34,971 nucleotides of DNA from an uncultured Sutterella sp. Lineage in GTDB: Bacteria; Pseudomonadota; Gammaproteobacteria; Burkholderiales; Burkholderiaceae_F. The notes beneath the pieces are model-generated. The model saw only the letters and a list, made by a program, of their open reading frames with translations. It was not told where the DNA came from and did not search any database. The stretch's first letter is position 1. The number at the start of each line of letters is the position of its first letter. Of the stretch, positions 15,388-24,140 are shown one piece after another. A program made the position numbers and the translations under genes. The stretch is taken from assembly GCA_934255515.1 (NCBI GenBank), contig CAKQON010000014.1:1-34971 (forward strand). The letters are read 5' to 3'.

Positions 15388-16719
15388 ATGTCATTCTTTA
15401 ATCCCTTCCGGAAAAACAACCGCCCGCAGGGCGTGAAGCTCTCGGAACTTAATCAGGAATCCTCGTCCGGAGAAAATGCCGGCGGCAATCCGCCGGAACG
15501 TCGGGAACCGAGCTTTGGCGGCGCTTCGGGTGCACCATCCGCACCGCCCGCCTTTGCCCCCTCTGATGCCAATCCTCCGGCCTTCACGTTCGCGGAACCC
15601 GAATCCGAAGGGCCCAGAGTTCAGCCCGTTCCTCAGCCCGTTGCGACGGAACCACCGAAGATGCCGGCGGCAGAGGCGAAGAAGCCCGCCCCCTGGGATC
15701 CGTACGGCATCGAAACGGTGAAGAACGAACCGGTTATGAATTCCGAGGCGGCTGCGCCTAAGGAAAAGCCTGTCGAGCCCGTTTTCCAAGCGACGCAGCT
15801 TGAGCCTGTGCCGTCCGTTCAGCCTGTCTCGCCCGCATCTGCGGCTCCGCGCGAGACCGTTAAGGCGCCGGTCTCTGAAAGCGACCTGGCGGCCCAGGTG
15901 CGCGCCGCGGAGGCTGAAGCCTCTGCTTCTCCGTCGTCCGCTCAGGCTCCTCTTTCCGACGAACCAGTCATGCGGCCGGTTCCGCGCGCGCAGGCTGCTC
16001 AGCAGCGGAGGGACGCCCCGCAGAAGCCCCGCGTTCCGACCGATGCCGAAATTCTCGCCCGCCGCCGCACGAAGCACCGCCTCGTGGGCGCCGCCGCCAT
16101 TCTGATGGCGGTGGTGGTGGCTGCACCCTTCATTCTCGACAGCGATCCGCCGATCGACGATTCCGGCATGAAGAACGTCCGTATGGAGATTCCTAAGGAA
16201 ACGGAAACGAGTACGGCGATCAATACGGCCGATGCGCAGAAGAAGCCCGAAAAGGCGGAAGTGAACGTCTCCGACACGACGATGGGAAGTCGCGGCTCGA
16301 CCGCTCAGGCGAACCTCGCCCGCGAGGCGCAGACGAAGGCGCCTTCCGCGCCCGAAAAGAAGGCCCGGGAAGAGAGCGCGCCGAAGAAGACGGAAGCGGT
16401 CTCTGAAAAGAAGACTGAACCTGCCAGGAAGCCTGCGGCTGAAGCCGCGAGGAAGCCCCAGCCTAAGTCGGCCGGCATTACGCCGCCTACCGGAAAGGGC
16501 TGGTACGTTCAGGTCCTCGCTACCGGGAATGAAGAAGCGGCCGAACGGACGGTCCGCAAAATGGCGCTTCTCGGGCTCCCCGCCTATAAGACAAAGGAAG
16601 GCGGCAATCTCTGGAAGGTTCGGGCGGGCCTCTACGGCACGCGGAACGAAGCCGAGGGCGCTATCGGTACGATCGTTCTCAACGGAGTAGCGCAGAAGCC
16701 CTACGTTTCCAGGCAGTAG
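15388..16719 (+). CDS. SPOR-domain inner-membrane protein (DedD-like)
   Basis: The 443-aa protein has a long Pro/Ala/Glu-rich N-terminal cytoplasmic part, one membrane span at about 230-250 (VGAAAILMAVVVAAPFIL) and a Lys/Ala/Glu-rich periplasmic linker. A C-terminal SPOR domain (about 370-443) begins GKGWYVQVLATGNEEAAERT, with LPAYKTKEGGNLWKVRAG. SPOR domains bind peptidoglycan lacking stem peptides at the division septum. Its place between folC and cvpA is where DedD-type proteins lie. I chose the ATG at 15388 (MSFFNPFRKNNRPQG, AAGG upstream). An in-frame start at 15328 lacks support. The N-terminal part is much longer than in E. coli DedD, which is a compositional expansion. Confidence 0.88.
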   Translation: MSFFNPFRKNNRPQGVKLSELNQESSSGENAGGNPPERREPSFGGASGAPSAPPAFAPSDANPPAFTFAEPESEGPRVQPVPQPVATEPPKMPAAEAKKPAPWDPYGIETVKNEPVMNSEAAAPKEKPVEPVFQATQLEPVPSVQPVSPASAAPRETVKAPVSESDLAAQVRAAEAEASASPSSAQAPLSDEPVMRPVPRAQAAQQRRDAPQKPRVPTDAEILARRRTKHRLVGAAAILMAVVVAAPFILDSDPPIDDSGMKNVRMEIPKETETSTAINTADAQKKPEKAEVNVSDTTMGSRGSTAQANLAREAQTKAPSAPEKKAREESAPKKTEAVSEKKTEPARKPAAEAARKPQPKSAGITPPTGKGWYVQVLATGNEEAAERTVRKMALLGLPAYKTKEGGNLWKVRAGLYGTRNEAEGAIGTIVLNGVAQKPYVSRQ

Positions 16720-16800
16720 CCGAGCTGTTTTTCAGTACAATGACGTGCTTTTAGGGGGAGTCCCTCATGAGCGGCTTCCCCGCATCGGATTCGCGTGCAG

Positions 16801-16822
16801 AGAGGGATCCTGAAGTCCCTCT
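16801..16822 (+). other. Short hairpin in the SPOR gene-cvpA gap
   Basis: AGAGGGA (16801-16807) pairs with TCCCTCT (16816-16822) around an 8-nt loop, 22 bp before the cvpA start and with no T-run. It may only influence mRNA folding near the cvpA start, which has a poor ribosome binding site. Confidence 0.3.
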
Positions 16823-16843
16823 CGCGCCAACGTTTTCAGACAT

Positions 16844-17344
16844 ATGACCGAAATTGACTGGATCATCATCGCGCTCCTCGCACTCTCGACCATTGTCGGC
16901 ATCATGCGCGGCGTCATGCGCGAAGTGCTCGCCATCGCGGGCTGGGTGATCGGCATTCTCCTCGCGATGAATTTTTCGGCCGATCTTGCCGAACACATTC
17001 CCCTCGAAAGCATCGGATGGATTCCGCGCGTGATGATCGCAGCGGTGCTCATCATCGTCGCCGTTCTCTTCATCTGCGGCCTTGTCGGCATGCTGATCCG
17101 CAAGATGCTGGAGGTCGCGGCCATCACCTTTGAGGACCGCGCGCTCGGAGCCGTATTCGGACTCGTGCGCGGCATTGTGGTGGTCTGCGCCTGCGTCTTC
17201 CTTTTCGGCATGCCCGCGAGCATTCACGGAAGCCGCATGTGGCAGCAGTCCGTACTGATCGGACCGGCCGAAACGCTTATTGACTGGTCGCTCCCCTATC
17301 TCCCGAAGTGGCTCTCCGACATGCGCGCCACATCGCGCGCGTAA
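16844..17344 (+). CDS. cvpA: CvpA family membrane protein
   Basis: The 166-aa protein has four predicted membrane spans. It begins with DWIIIALLALSTIVGIMRGVMREVLAI, the hallmark start of the CvpA family, and continues with a second span, VMIAAVLIIVAVLFICGLVGML and GAVFGLVRGIVVVCACVFLF. The family was named for colicin V production in E. coli and affects envelope homeostasis. Its biochemical action is not settled. It lies directly upstream of purF as in most proteobacteria. The stretch before the ATG (TTTTCAGACAT) has no good ribosome binding site. Confidence 0.92.
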   Translation: MTEIDWIIIALLALSTIVGIMRGVMREVLAIAGWVIGILLAMNFSADLAEHIPLESIGWIPRVMIAAVLIIVAVLFICGLVGMLIRKMLEVAAITFEDRALGAVFGLVRGIVVVCACVFLFGMPASIHGSRMWQQSVLIGPAETLIDWSLPYLPKWLSDMRATSRA

Positions 17345-17390
17345 CGGCCCTGAAGGGCAGTGAGCCGAAGCACCATGCAGGTTTCTCGTA

Positions 17391-17425
17391 CAAAGCCGCT
17401 CCGGACTAGAGTCAGGGCGGCTTTG
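17391..17425 (+). terminator. Stem-loop between cvpA and purF (weak terminator or attenuator)
   Basis: CAAAGCCGC (17391-17399) pairs with GCGGCTTTG (17417-17425), a 9-bp stem with a 17-nt loop. Only GAATTTTTGAAG follows some 10 bases later, so it is not a perfect intrinsic terminator. It may modulate read-through into purF. Confidence 0.45.
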
Positions 17426-17487
17426 CGCATTCTGAATTTTTGAAGTTTTCCTTTTTCGTTTTTCCCCTCAGCGAGGTTTGAACAGCC

Positions 17488-18999
17488 ATGTGCGGCGTAG
17501 TCGCTCTTCTCTCCAATGAACCGGTAAATCAGCGCCTCTATGATGCGCTCCTTCTGCTGCAGCACCGCGGCCAGGACGCAGCCGGTATTGCCACGCTCGA
17601 CGGCCTGCAGTTCCACATGCATAAGGCCATGGGGCTTGTGCGCGACATTTTCCGCACGCGCAACATGCGCGATCTGACGGGCAATGTGGGCGTGGGCCAC
17701 GTGCGCTACCCCACCCAGGGGTGCGCGAGCTCGAACCAGGAGTCGCAGCCCTTCTACGTGAACGCTCCCTTCGGCATCATGTTCGCCCACAACGGCAACC
17801 TCACGAACGCTGAGGAGCTCAAGCAGGAGCTTTACGAGACCGACCGCCGCCACATCAATACGACGAGCGACTCGGAAGTCCTCCTCAATGTGCTCGCGAA
17901 CGAAATCTCGCGCGTGACGGCCGACAGAAAGCTCGATGCGGACGGCATCTTTGAAGCGGTTGCGGCCGTTCACCGCCGCGTGCGCGGGTCTTACGCCGTC
18001 GTGGCGCTCATCGCCGGCAAGGGCCTTCTCGCCTTCCGCGACCCGCACGGTATCCGTCCTCTCTGCTTCGGCTCCAACGTCACCGCGACGGGCGAGAAGG
18101 AATGGATGGTGAGTTCGGAATCCGTCACGATGGTGGGCCTCGGCTTCAAGCTCGAGCGCGACGTCGCGCCGGGCGAAGCGATCTGGTTCGACTTCAAGGG
18201 CAATGTCGAGACCCGTCAGTGCGCTGAGCACGCCGTGGCCAATCCCTGCGCCTTCGAATACGTCTACTTCGCCCGCCCGGATTCCGTGATCGACGGCATC
18301 AGCGTCTACGGCGCCCGTCTCAATCTCGGCGTCTACCTCGCGAAGACCGTCGCCGAGGAACTGAACCTCATGGACGTCGACGTCGTCATGCCGATTCCCG
18401 ACAGCTCCCGCCCCTGCGCGCAGGAGCTCGCGAAGCAATTGCGTCTTCCCTACCGCGAGGGCTTCATCAAGAACCGCTACGTGGGCCGCACCTTCATCAT
18501 GCCGGGCCAGGCCGTGCGCAAGAAGTCCGTTCGCCAGAAGCTCAACGCCATGCCGGTGGAGTTTGAAGGCAAGAACCTCCTTCTCGTCGACGACTCCATC
18601 GTGCGCGGCACGACCATGAAGGAAATCGTCCGCATGGCTCGCGAATCGGGCGCGAAGAAGGTTTTCGTCGCCTCGTCCGCTCCGCGCGTGATGTTCCCGA
18701 ACGTCTACGGCATTGACATGCCGACCAAGTCCGAACTCATCTGCGGCGACGGCAAGGACGCCGACGCCGTGGCGAAGGAGCTCGGCGCCGACAAGGTGAT
18801 CTTCCAGTCGATTGACGGCCTGAAGAATGCGCTCCATGACCTCAATCCCGCCATCCCCGCCTTTGACTGCTCGTGCTTCGACGGCGTCTACGTGACGGGC
18901 GACGTGACGGAGGCCTACCTCGAGAAGCTCGGCAAAGCCGGCAAGGCCGCGCCGACGGAAAATGACGAGGACGACGCGCAGGCGGGCAACGTGGAATAA
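17488..18999 (+). CDS. purF: Amidophosphoribosyltransferase
   Basis: PurF makes phosphoribosylamine from PRPP and glutamine, the first step of purine synthesis. The mature N-terminus carries the catalytic Cys2 (MCGVVALLSN) and LLLLQHRGQDAAGIAT. The glutaminase domain shows GVGHVRYPT and AHNGNLTN. The phosphoribosyltransferase domain has the PRPP loop LLLVDDSIVRGTT (about 364-376) and GIDMPTKSELI. The 503-aa length is normal for the Gram-negative type without a propeptide. GAGG at 17473-17476 serves as ribosome binding site. A terminator lies 40 bp downstream. Confidence 0.97.
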   Translation: MCGVVALLSNEPVNQRLYDALLLLQHRGQDAAGIATLDGLQFHMHKAMGLVRDIFRTRNMRDLTGNVGVGHVRYPTQGCASSNQESQPFYVNAPFGIMFAHNGNLTNAEELKQELYETDRRHINTTSDSEVLLNVLANEISRVTADRKLDADGIFEAVAAVHRRVRGSYAVVALIAGKGLLAFRDPHGIRPLCFGSNVTATGEKEWMVSSESVTMVGLGFKLERDVAPGEAIWFDFKGNVETRQCAEHAVANPCAFEYVYFARPDSVIDGISVYGARLNLGVYLAKTVAEELNLMDVDVVMPIPDSSRPCAQELAKQLRLPYREGFIKNRYVGRTFIMPGQAVRKKSVRQKLNAMPVEFEGKNLLLVDDSIVRGTTMKEIVRMARESGAKKVFVASSAPRVMFPNVYGIDMPTKSELICGDGKDADAVAKELGADKVIFQSIDGLKNALHDLNPAIPAFDCSCFDGVYVTGDVTEAYLEKLGKAGKAAPTENDEDDAQAGNVE

Positions 19000-19039
19000 G
19001 CCGGCTGCCGGTCAGGCGGAAGCCTTAAATCCATAAGCG

Positions 19040-19083
19040 TTCGGGCGGACTTTCTCGACAGGGAAGGCCGCCCGAATTGTTTT
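19040..19083 (+). terminator. Rho-independent terminator after purF
   Basis: TTCGGGCGG (19040-19048) pairs with CCGCCCGAA (19068-19076) around a 19-nt loop, followed by TTGTTTTG. It closes the accD-purF block. Confidence 0.8.
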
Positions 19084-19173
19084 GTCCGGGTTCTGCCTTC
19101 TTTGTGATGGAACTCGTGGGGATTGAAACTGAATGCATCGCAGGAAGAGATTGAGATTGTTTTCTTCCTGAAT

Positions 19174-19218
19174 CTACATAATTTGTAGCTACACTATTTG
19201 TAGCTACATGTAATGTAT
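19174..19218. repeat. 15-bp palindromic tandem repeat upstream of ATPase pseudogene 2
   Basis: CTACATAATTTGTAG (19174-19188) and CTACACTATTTGTAG (19189-19203) follow each other directly, and a degenerate third copy begins CTACATGTAATG (19204). Each unit has inverted CTACA/TGTAG arms, and the junctions create the perfect palindrome TGTAGCTACA twice (19184-19193, 19199-19208). The array ends 13 bp before the ATPase start codon, in the promoter or leader, and looks like a multi-copy operator. Confidence 0.75.
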
Positions 19219-19231
19219 TTAATGGTGTGCT

Positions 19232-20620
19232 ATGAAGTTCTACGGCAGAGACCAGGAAATAGCGGCGCTCACGAATGAGCTCCGGTTGGCAGAAACCAGT
19301 CTTCCCGACTGGCTGTCATCACTGGAAGACGGCGTGTTGGCAAAACCAAACTGATTCTTAAGGTTGCCGAAGAGAGCGGCCGGCCCATGCTTTATTTCCT
19401 TTGCCGGAGGCGCTATGCAGAAGCAGAGCTGGCACAGATCTGGCTCGACGAGGTGATAGAGACGTTTGGTCTTAGCGAAGAGGAGGGTCCGCGTCGACTT
19501 AAGCTCGCCGAGGTTGTCAGGTTTGTGATGAAGCTTTCCCGGGAGAAGCCCTGTGTGATGATTCTCGACGAATGCCAGGAGCTTGACTACGTGGCTCCGG
19601 CTTTCTGGGCGGACCTCCAGGTCGTCTGGGATCGGGAGAAGGACAATTCCCGGCTCCTTCTTATGATGAGCGGCTCCATCGCTGCTGCTATCCGGCATAT
19701 CTTTGACGATGCAAGCGAACCGCTTTTCGGACGACAGGATCTTGCGCTCACACTGACATTCACCGCTGAGGCCTTTTGGCCCGAAGCTTCTCAAGGAAAT
19801 CTTTCTCGATCTCCGGCCTCAGGGAACGCCGGAAGATCTACTCGCCTTCTACGCCGTTACGGGCGGCGTTGCACGCTATGTCGCTTATCTGGCTGATACG
19901 GTTCCGCTGACGCAGAATGACATGGTGAATCTGATTTTTTCCGAAAGCGGCAATTTTCTCCGAACAGACGGTGCAATGCTTCTCGCAAATGTATTTCGGG
20001 TGGAGTCCGCCATCTACGAAAGAATTCTGCGGGCAGTCGCAAACGGAGCGACCAAATGGAATGAGATTGAGGATCAATTCGGCGGAAAGAATATCGCCGG
20101 CTATATGGATCGCCTCGAGAAGCGGTACGGACTGCTTAGAAAATACAATCCGATGTTCTCTGAGAGTACCCGCGGCGTACGCTACGGAATTTCGGATCCC
20201 TATTTCCGTTTCTGGTTCCGGTTCATTGAGCCGGCTCAATACCAATCGCTTGCTGCGCGCGGGAACTGGGAGGCCTTACGGGCCTTTTGTCTCGATGCAC
20301 TCAATCAATACACCGGCCGCACGCTGAAAGACTGGTATCACGATCTTTTCGGAGCGAGTCCGAAGTGGACGCGGACGGGCCGCTGGTGGGACAGGCGGGG
20401 CGAGAATGAAATCGACCTGATTGCGCTCAACGATCTCACGGGGAAGGCGATCATTGCGGAGATCAGGAGAAATGCCGACAAGATCGATATGAGAGCGCTT
20501 GCGGGCAAGGCGGCTGCTTTTGAAAAAGCCGGGGGGAGGAATCTGAAGAAATACGAGCGTCCGGCACTTCTGGGGTTGTCGCTTGAGAATCTCCTCGAGG
20601 AGCATCCTGCCTATGAATGA
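19232..20620 (+). pseudogene. AAA ATPase with C-terminal DUF234-like nuclease-fold domain, two frameshifts
   Basis: The start MKFYGRDQEIAALTNEL is typical of the archaeal-type ATPase family. At the C-run 19304-19306 one base is missing. Restoring it gives the Walker A VITGRRRVGKTKLIL. The next frame holds RPMLYFLCRRR, the Walker B CVMILDECQEL and LLLMMSGS. At the T-run 19774-19777 one T is extra, and removing it restores AFGPKLLKEIFLDLRPQG and FYAVTGGVARYVAYL. The last frame has a winged-helix part, ISDPYFRFWFRFIEP and a nuclease-like end (WWDRRGENEIDLIAL, then IAEIRR, with Arg where the usual ExK has Lys). One loss and one gain in separate homopolymers leave the middle third out of frame. 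Role unknown. There is no ribosome binding site at the start. Confidence 0.85.
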
Positions 20621-20622
20621 AG

Positions 20623-20654
20623 AAAAGCCGGCAGGCTTTACGCTGCCGGCTTTT
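20623..20654. terminator. Bidirectional terminator between ATPase 2 and the Pro-rich gene
   Basis: AAAAGCCGGCAG (20623-20634) pairs with CTGCCGGCTTTT (20643-20654), a 12-bp stem with an 8-nt loop. It sits between two convergent 3' ends. Confidence 0.85.
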
Positions 20655-20668
20655 CCAAGAGGCGCTCT

Positions 20669-21157
20669 TTAATGCTGAGGCGGCGCAGGAGGCGTCGTCG
20701 GGCTTGATCCCATGATGGTCTCCCAGCCGAGCGGGCAGGAGCGCACTGACGGGTAGTAGCCCTGTTCGGAATTGCACCAGTACCAGGGGTAGCTTGCCGG
20801 AGGAAGAGCGCTTGTCGTTCCTCCCGAACCCGCAGAAACCTCAACAATGCGCTCCACGACGCGGGGCTCTCTCGGGTATGTCATTGCGCCCACTACGATG
20901 CCCGTTGTGAGCGCCGGCCCCCAGAAGCCCCAGCTCTGATACCAGCGGGGGCGATGATGGAAGGGACGGGGCGGCGGCGGAGCAGGACGAAAGCCCGGAC
21001 CGGGACCCGGACGGAAGCCGGGGCCGCCCGGATGATGAAAGCCGGGTCCTCCGCCAGGACCGCCCGGCGGAGGCGGCGGCGCGGCGGATGCCGCAAGCGA
21101 TGCGCCGAGAAGCATCGCTGCTTCGGAAAGCGAGATGAGCATTTTCGAGAACGACAT
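20669..21157 (-). CDS. Exported Pro/Gly/His-rich protein with C-terminal YWC…YYP…CPxGW motif
   Basis: A very good ribosome binding site (AAGGAGG, 7 nt before the ATG) fixes the start. The signal peptide is cleaved near ASLAASA-APP (about 25). A low-complexity region (about 26-72) follows, rich in P, G, F and H with repeated GPGF and PGP units. A hydrophobic GFWGPALTTGIVVGAM stretch (about 76-91) comes next. The C-terminal block YPWYWCNSEQGYYPSVRSC, ending CPLGWETI, holds two cysteines. That block recurs in many small proteobacterial envelope proteins of unknown function. No enzymatic motif is seen. With the next gene upstream it may form a two-gene unit (64-bp gap). I assign no function. Confidence 0.75.
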   Translation of the reverse strand: MSFSKMLISLSEAAMLLGASLAASAAPPPPPGGPGGGPGFHHPGGPGFRPGPGPGFRPAPPPPRPFHHRPRWYQSWGFWGPALTTGIVVGAMTYPREPRVVERIVEVSAGSGGTTSALPPASYPWYWCNSEQGYYPSVRSCPLGWETIMGSSPTTPPAPPQH

Positions 21158-21221
21158 GGCTCAACCTCCTTCAAAAAAATCTCAACGTAATCCTGAAAAT
21201 ACGGAACGTATGGCTTCACCG

Positions 21222-21539
21222 TTACCAATGATGCGGTCCGGAAGATCCGGGAGGCGGTGCCGGGCGGTAATCGGAACCAGGACCGTACGCGGGCCCGGGC
21301 CGGTACGCAGGACCGGGGCGATAGCCGGGATCAGGACGATAATTCGAACCCGGACGATGCGACGGATCCGGCCGCTGCTCAAAGTGCGGCGGCTCGGGAC
21401 GGTGCGGTGCGGGGGCCGGCCGATGGTGCGTCGGCGCGACGACGCAGGCGGTGAGCGAAGTCCTCGCCGTCACCGCAAGCGCTGCGGCAACGAGCAGACG
21501 GACGATCGAACGTCTTTTCTCTCTCGAAACGGGTGTCAT
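21222..21539 (-). CDS. Small Pro/Tyr/Arg-rich putative lipoprotein
   Basis: The 105-residue protein has a charged start (REKRRSIVR), a hydrophobic stretch and an L-T-A-C lipobox (Cys32). Its mature part is made of imperfect short repeats: YRPDPG, YRPGPA, YRPGPA, YGPGSD, YRPAPP. GGAGGAGG lies at ribosome-binding distance from the ATG. An Arg in the signal hydrophobic region (Arg26) is unusual. The tail is Pro/Gly/His-rich, similar in composition to the neighbouring protein at 20669, so both may serve in the same envelope layer. That is inference only. The repeats could be compositional rather than functional. Confidence 0.6.
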   Translation of the reverse strand: MTPVSREKRRSIVRLLVAAALAVTARTSLTACVVAPTHHRPAPAPHRPEPPHFEQRPDPSHRPGSNYRPDPGYRPGPAYRPGPAYGPGSDYRPAPPPGSSGPHHW

Positions 21540-21701
21540 CGGCGTGCCTCCTCCAAAAATATCGGAAGAAGGTAAAAGGTCTTCCTTTCATTCAAGGCTA
21601 TCACTCAGATAGACCGCAAATTTGAAAGAGTTTTTCCCTGCGGAGCCTCTTTGTGAATACTTGTGGATCCCGTTCTACCCGCCACTCCCGCGGGTTCGCC
21701 T

Positions 21702-24140
21702 CTACTGACGCCTGACGACGAGGGTTCGCGTGGTGCTCCGCCCGAGGTCGTCCGTTGCCGTGAGGCGGTGCGTGCCGGGAGTCGCGCGCCATTCGAGGGG
21801 CTTTCCCGTCGGCGAGACGCCGATGAAGGTGTTCCCCGAATACCAGTAGACGAAATTGGCATCCGGGTCGGTTCCGGCACGCAGAAGCGTTCTTGCCGCT
21901 TCAACGTTCCCGACGGCATAGAGCACGGCCCCCTCGCGGGGCGACACGATGGCGGGAGGTCTTCCGCCGGGGCCCCCGGAGACGGCTTCGCAGCCCGCCT
22001 CATAGGGCGGGGGCGGGCGCTTCACAATGCCGGCCTCGAGAAAGACTTTCTGGAAGTGCGTGGGCCAGAATTCCCAGACGACCTTTTTGACGCCGGGACC
22101 GGCCGCGCAGGCGCGGAGTCCCGTCGACTCCCGAACGAGAATCCCCCGGAAGATGCCCGTGTTTTTGACGGAGGTTTTCCCGGGAAGAATCCAGGAGAGC
22201 GTTTTCTCAGGGCAGAGAGAAGTGTCGAGCTCCCCGGTGGCCGTGCAGACGGTTTCTCTTGCGACCCGAAGCTTCTTTTCGTCAATCTCGTCCTGCGGGA
22301 TCTTTGCGGCCGGCCAGTCGAAGGACGGGTCCGATGCGATGCGCGCGGCAGCGGCCTTGAAGAGCGGCGCGGCAAGCGACGCCCCCTGGAGCTGCGGATT
22401 TGGCGCGCCCGAGAAGTTTCCGAGCCAGACCACGATCACGTAGGGACCGACGGAGCCTGCGGTCCAGGCGTCCCGCCAGCCGTTGCTCGTTCCCGTCTTA
22501 TAAAGAAGTTCGCGCTTTGCGCCCCCGGCAGTAATGAATTCATTTCGGGAGGCAAGCATGCGTTTGAGCACAAATGCCGCCTCGGGCGAGAGGACCGAGC
22601 CCTCGGCTTCGGCGCGTTCGTTCTGAAGAATCCGGATGGGGCGCAGAAGCGCATCGTCGGCGAGCATCGCGTAGAGCTTTGCGAGGTCGCCCATCGTGAC
22701 TTCAGCGCCTCCCAACACGATCGAAAGCCCGTACCAGCTCTTCTCATGGGGGAGCTTCACGCCAGACTTCTGAAGGAGTTCGTAGAGCCCGGGGTTGAGC
22801 TGACGCTCGAGATCAGCCGCCGGGAGGTTTCTCGAGAGGACGAGCGCATCTTCGGCCGACAAAGGTCCGCGGAAGCTTCCGTCTACATTTTCCGGAGCCC
22901 ACCCGCCGAAGCTCTGCGGCCGGTCGATGAGGACGGTCTTTTCGTGAATGAGTCCCTGATCGAGCGCGAGGCCGTAGACAAAGGGCTTCAATGTAGAGCC
23001 GGGGCTTCGTCTCGCGGTCCAGGCGTTCACTTCGCCCGCAATAGAAGCATCCGACCAGTCTGCCGACCCCACGAGCGCGATGAGGGAGCGGTCGCGGGAA
23101 TCCACCACGGCGAGCGCCGCATTCCGGACGCCCCAGGGCTTGAGCCTGGCAATCGTTTCACGCACCAGCGACTCCATGGAGGACTGGAGGGCAATGCGAA
23201 GCGTTCCCCGGACCGGTCCGCCCTTTGATTTCTTGAGCACCATCCGCGAATAGTGCGGAGCGAGCATCGGAAGGTTCTCGGGCTCAAACACCTCGATCGA
23301 GGCGCGGACGGGTTCGGAGAGTCGTTCGCTCAAGGCTCCCGCGCGGATCATGGCAAGTCCGAGACGGATCCTCGCGTCGTCAAGCTCCGTATTCCCTGCC
23401 GCCATGGGGCGGCGCTTCACGGGGTTCTGCGGGATGACGGCAAGGCTTGCGGCTTCAGCGGCCGAGAGCATGGAGGGCGGCTTATGGAACCACACGCGGG
23501 AGGCAGCGCCCGCGCCCTCGACGTTTCCGCCGTAGGGCGCGAGATTGAGGTAGGCCTCAAGGATCTCGTCCTTCGAATAGTGCGTTTCATAGCGAAGCGC
23601 GTGCCAGATCTGACGGATTTTTCCTTCGAAGGTGTTGGTTCTGAGCTTGAGCCTCATGCGGGCGAGCTGCATCGTGATCGTGCTCGCGCCCATGCGGCGC
23701 GAGCCCATCAGCGTTTCCATGCCGGCGCGCACGATGGAGCCGGGATTGACGCCCTTGTGGTTTTTAAAGAGACGGTCCTCGTAGAAGAGCGTGGCGTCGA
23801 TGAGCTTCGGGTCAATCTGCGCGAGCGGAGTCTTCACGCGATAGATCCCGTCCTTCGCGGGCGTAAGCCTCAGGAGCTCGCCTTCAGCGGAGTAGACGGC
23901 CGGAGAGAAATCGATCCCGTCAAGGAGCGGCGGCGCGGGCGAGCGCTCCGCCATCTGCCAGACGACGTTTGCGCCGCCGACCACAATAACGCCGACGATG
24001 GCCGCGGAGAGAATGAAGGCCGTCGTTCGGCGCAGGAACCGCACGGGTTCGCTCTCGCCCTTCGGCTTTGCCTGGGGCTTCGGCGCTTGTGCGGGTGCCT
24101 GTGGTTCTTCTGGGGAATCGTTTCTCGGGGCTTCAGCCAT
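21702..24140 (-). CDS. pbpC: Penicillin-binding protein 1C (bifunctional transglycosylase/transpeptidase)
   Basis: This class A PBP polymerises and cross-links peptidoglycan in the periplasm. The 812 residues show a Pro/Lys-rich cytoplasmic start and one membrane span (about 41-62). The GT51 domain has the catalytic EDRLFKNHKGVNP (Glu121) and GASTITMQLARM (151-162). The transpeptidase domain has the SxxK motif STLK (Ser382, Lys385), SRN (436-438) and KTGTS (548-552). The C-terminal PBP1C-specific domain follows (about 710-812). All catalytic residues are present. Its start overlaps the stop of the alpha-2-macroglobulin gene by one base (TGATG), so the two are translated together. The pairing is the known pbpC-yfhM module, in which the macroglobulin is thought to guard the periplasm while PBP1C repairs the wall. 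Confidence 0.95.
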   Translation of the reverse strand: MAEAPRNDSPEEPQAPAQAPKPQAKPKGESEPVRFLRRTTAFILSAAIVGVIVVGGANVVWQMAERSPAPPLLDGIDFSPAVYSAEGELLRLTPAKDGIYRVKTPLAQIDPKLIDATLFYEDRLFKNHKGVNPGSIVRAGMETLMGSRRMGASTITMQLARMRLKLRTNTFEGKIRQIWHALRYETHYSKDEILEAYLNLAPYGGNVEGAGAASRVWFHKPPSMLSAAEAASLAVIPQNPVKRRPMAAGNTELDDARIRLGLAMIRAGALSERLSEPVRASIEVFEPENLPMLAPHYSRMVLKKSKGGPVRGTLRIALQSSMESLVRETIARLKPWGVRNAALAVVDSRDRSLIALVGSADWSDASIAGEVNAWTARRSPGSTLKPFVYGLALDQGLIHEKTVLIDRPQSFGGWAPENVDGSFRGPLSAEDALVLSRNLPAADLERQLNPGLYELLQKSGVKLPHEKSWYGLSIVLGGAEVTMGDLAKLYAMLADDALLRPIRILQNERAEAEGSVLSPEAAFVLKRMLASRNEFITAGGAKRELLYKTGTSNGWRDAWTAGSVGPYVIVVWLGNFSGAPNPQLQGASLAAPLFKAAAARIASDPSFDWPAAKIPQDEIDEKKLRVARETVCTATGELDTSLCPEKTLSWILPGKTSVKNTGIFRGILVRESTGLRACAAGPGVKKVVWEFWPTHFQKVFLEAGIVKRPPPPYEAGCEAVSGGPGGRPPAIVSPREGAVLYAVGNVEAARTLLRAGTDPDANFVYWYSGNTFIGVSPTGKPLEWRATPGTHRLTATDDLGRSTTRTLVVRRQ

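Noticed and set aside
15388..16719. SPOR protein read as FtsN
   Set aside because: The position between folC and cvpA and the overall layout fit the DedD type. FtsN-specific N-terminal motifs are not visible, so no symbol was given.
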